Positions 63,474 to 64,000 of a DNA stretch of 64,000 nt are shown here, in pieces. The first letter of the stretch is position 1, and each line of letters opens with the position of its first letter. Made by a program: the position numbers and the translations under genes. The DNA is taken from positions 346,001 to 410,000 of the forward strand of contig NC_090119.1 in assembly GCF_023973825.1 (NCBI RefSeq). Direction: 5' to 3'. The stretch is from Plasmodium brasilianum (Eukaryota; Apicomplexa; Aconoidasida; Haemosporida; Plasmodiidae). The notes under the pieces were generated by a model. The model saw only the letters and a list, made by a program, of their open reading frames with translations. It did no database searches and was not told where the DNA came from.

Positions 63474-64000
63474 ATGAATAAATGTAAAGACTCCTTAAGA
63501 ACGAAGTTTGAGTACAAGTATTTATTTTACACCTTGTCCTTTTTATCCTTAAATTTAGGTTAAGTAGTAAGAAATACGAACAAGAGATTTTGTTCTGACC
63601 GTGTGCAGGATGAAGATATGGGCACACATGTATAAGTTTATGTGTGTAAGTGTGTGTGTATAATGTGTGTTTGTATAATATGTGTGTTTGTATAATATGT
63701 GTGTGTATAATGTGTGTTTGTATAATATGTGTGTGTATAATGTGTGTGTATATGCAAGGGCATTCGTTCCCGCTTGTATGTGTGCAAGTACACACATGTG
63801 AGGGTATCTGTCAGAGTGAATGCAGATACATCCATGCACGTGCTCTATTTTTTTTTTTTTTTTTTTTTTTTTTTTGGCTCTTTTTTCTTAGGAATTTGCA
63901 ATGAATATATTAAGAGGAAAAGGATTGAACATAAAGACGAAAAGGTGAAGATATATTTTGACTTGACAGAAAAAAACTTGGAGATAATAGATAGGAAAAA
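63474..64000 (+). CDS. 5' end of a signal-bearing protein, continues past the window
   Basis: Exon 1 (63474-63558) encodes 28 residues, MNKCKDSLRTKFEYKYLF then YTLSFLSLNL, a basic start followed by a hydrophobic core, as in a signal peptide or signal anchor. It ends in phase 1 at a GTTAAG donor. A 333-bp intron holds a 16/17-bp GT-rich array (63640-63750) and a 30-bp poly-T before the acceptor ttttttcttag. Exon 2 starts at 63892 and reads ICNEYIKRKRIEHKDEKVKI then YFDLTEKNLEIIDRK to the window edge, in phase. Too little is present to name a family. Confidence 0.7.
63640..63750. repeat. GT-rich intronic repeat
   Basis: Units of gtttgtataatatgtgt and gtgtataatgtgt alternate for about 110 bp within the first intron of the last gene. 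Minus-strand frames of THYTHTYYTN type across it are by-products. Confidence 0.8.

Noticed and set aside
1..64000. CRISPR arrays, tRNA or rRNA genes, bacterial insertion sequences
   Set aside because: Tandem arrays here are contiguous without unique spacers; no tRNA arm signature, rRNA core or transposase was seen in this eukaryotic window.

Overview
The window is AT-rich nuclear DNA from a malaria parasite (genus Plasmodium, phylum Apicomplexa). The signs are long homopolymer and TA runs between genes, asparagine- and lysine-rich low-complexity inserts in very long open frames, and many small AT-rich introns with GT...AG ends. Single-exon giants sit beside genes cut into 5 to 8 short exons, and several proteins carry secretory or organelle leaders. 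The base composition is somewhat less extreme than P. falciparum, which suggests P. malariae or P. ovale; that is an inference, not a species call. From memory, unverified, the order P5-type ATPase, DEAD helicase, TPM protein, branched-chain dehydrogenase E1-beta resembles part of P. falciparum chromosome 5.

Layout. 1-4,238 (+): 3' part of a long protein of unknown function with an 18-bp coding repeat. 5,761-7,340 (-): an eight-exon gene for a TMEM222/RTE1 (DUF778) protein, reconstructed from splice signals. 8,973-25,943 (+): one uninterrupted 5,656-residue protein with several C2-like regions. 27,385-31,630 (-): a tandem-CCCH zinc-finger protein whose coding-like sequence continues past its stop. 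33,485-33,687 (-): a small spliced gene. 34,492-35,613 (-): mitochondrial branched-chain 2-oxoacid dehydrogenase E1 beta. 37,483-39,216 (-): a seven-exon TPM-domain protein. 39,537-40,262 (+): a small six-exon basic protein. 40,566-42,995 (-): a DEAD-box helicase with organelle leader and GUCT-like tail. 43,360-43,870 (+): a possible 40-residue spliced microprotein. 45,546-46,913 (+): a four-exon coiled-coil protein. 47,073-49,754 (-): a four-exon degenerate DEAD-like helicase. 51,562-53,292 (+): a five-exon tandem AN1 zinc-finger protein. 54,517-61,066 (-): a two-exon 2,100-residue P5-type ATPase. 63,474 to the end (+): the start of a signal-bearing protein.

The genes form no operon and no single pathway. 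Shared themes are organelle function (the dehydrogenase and the helicases; possibly the TPM protein), RNA handling (two helicases, the CCCH protein) and membranes (P5 ATPase, TPM). Intergenic DNA and some introns carry minisatellites. The most useful result is that at least five spliced genes (TMEM222-like, TPM, second helicase, coiled-coil, AN1) have a consistent reading phase across every proposed junction, although no single open reading frame reveals them.
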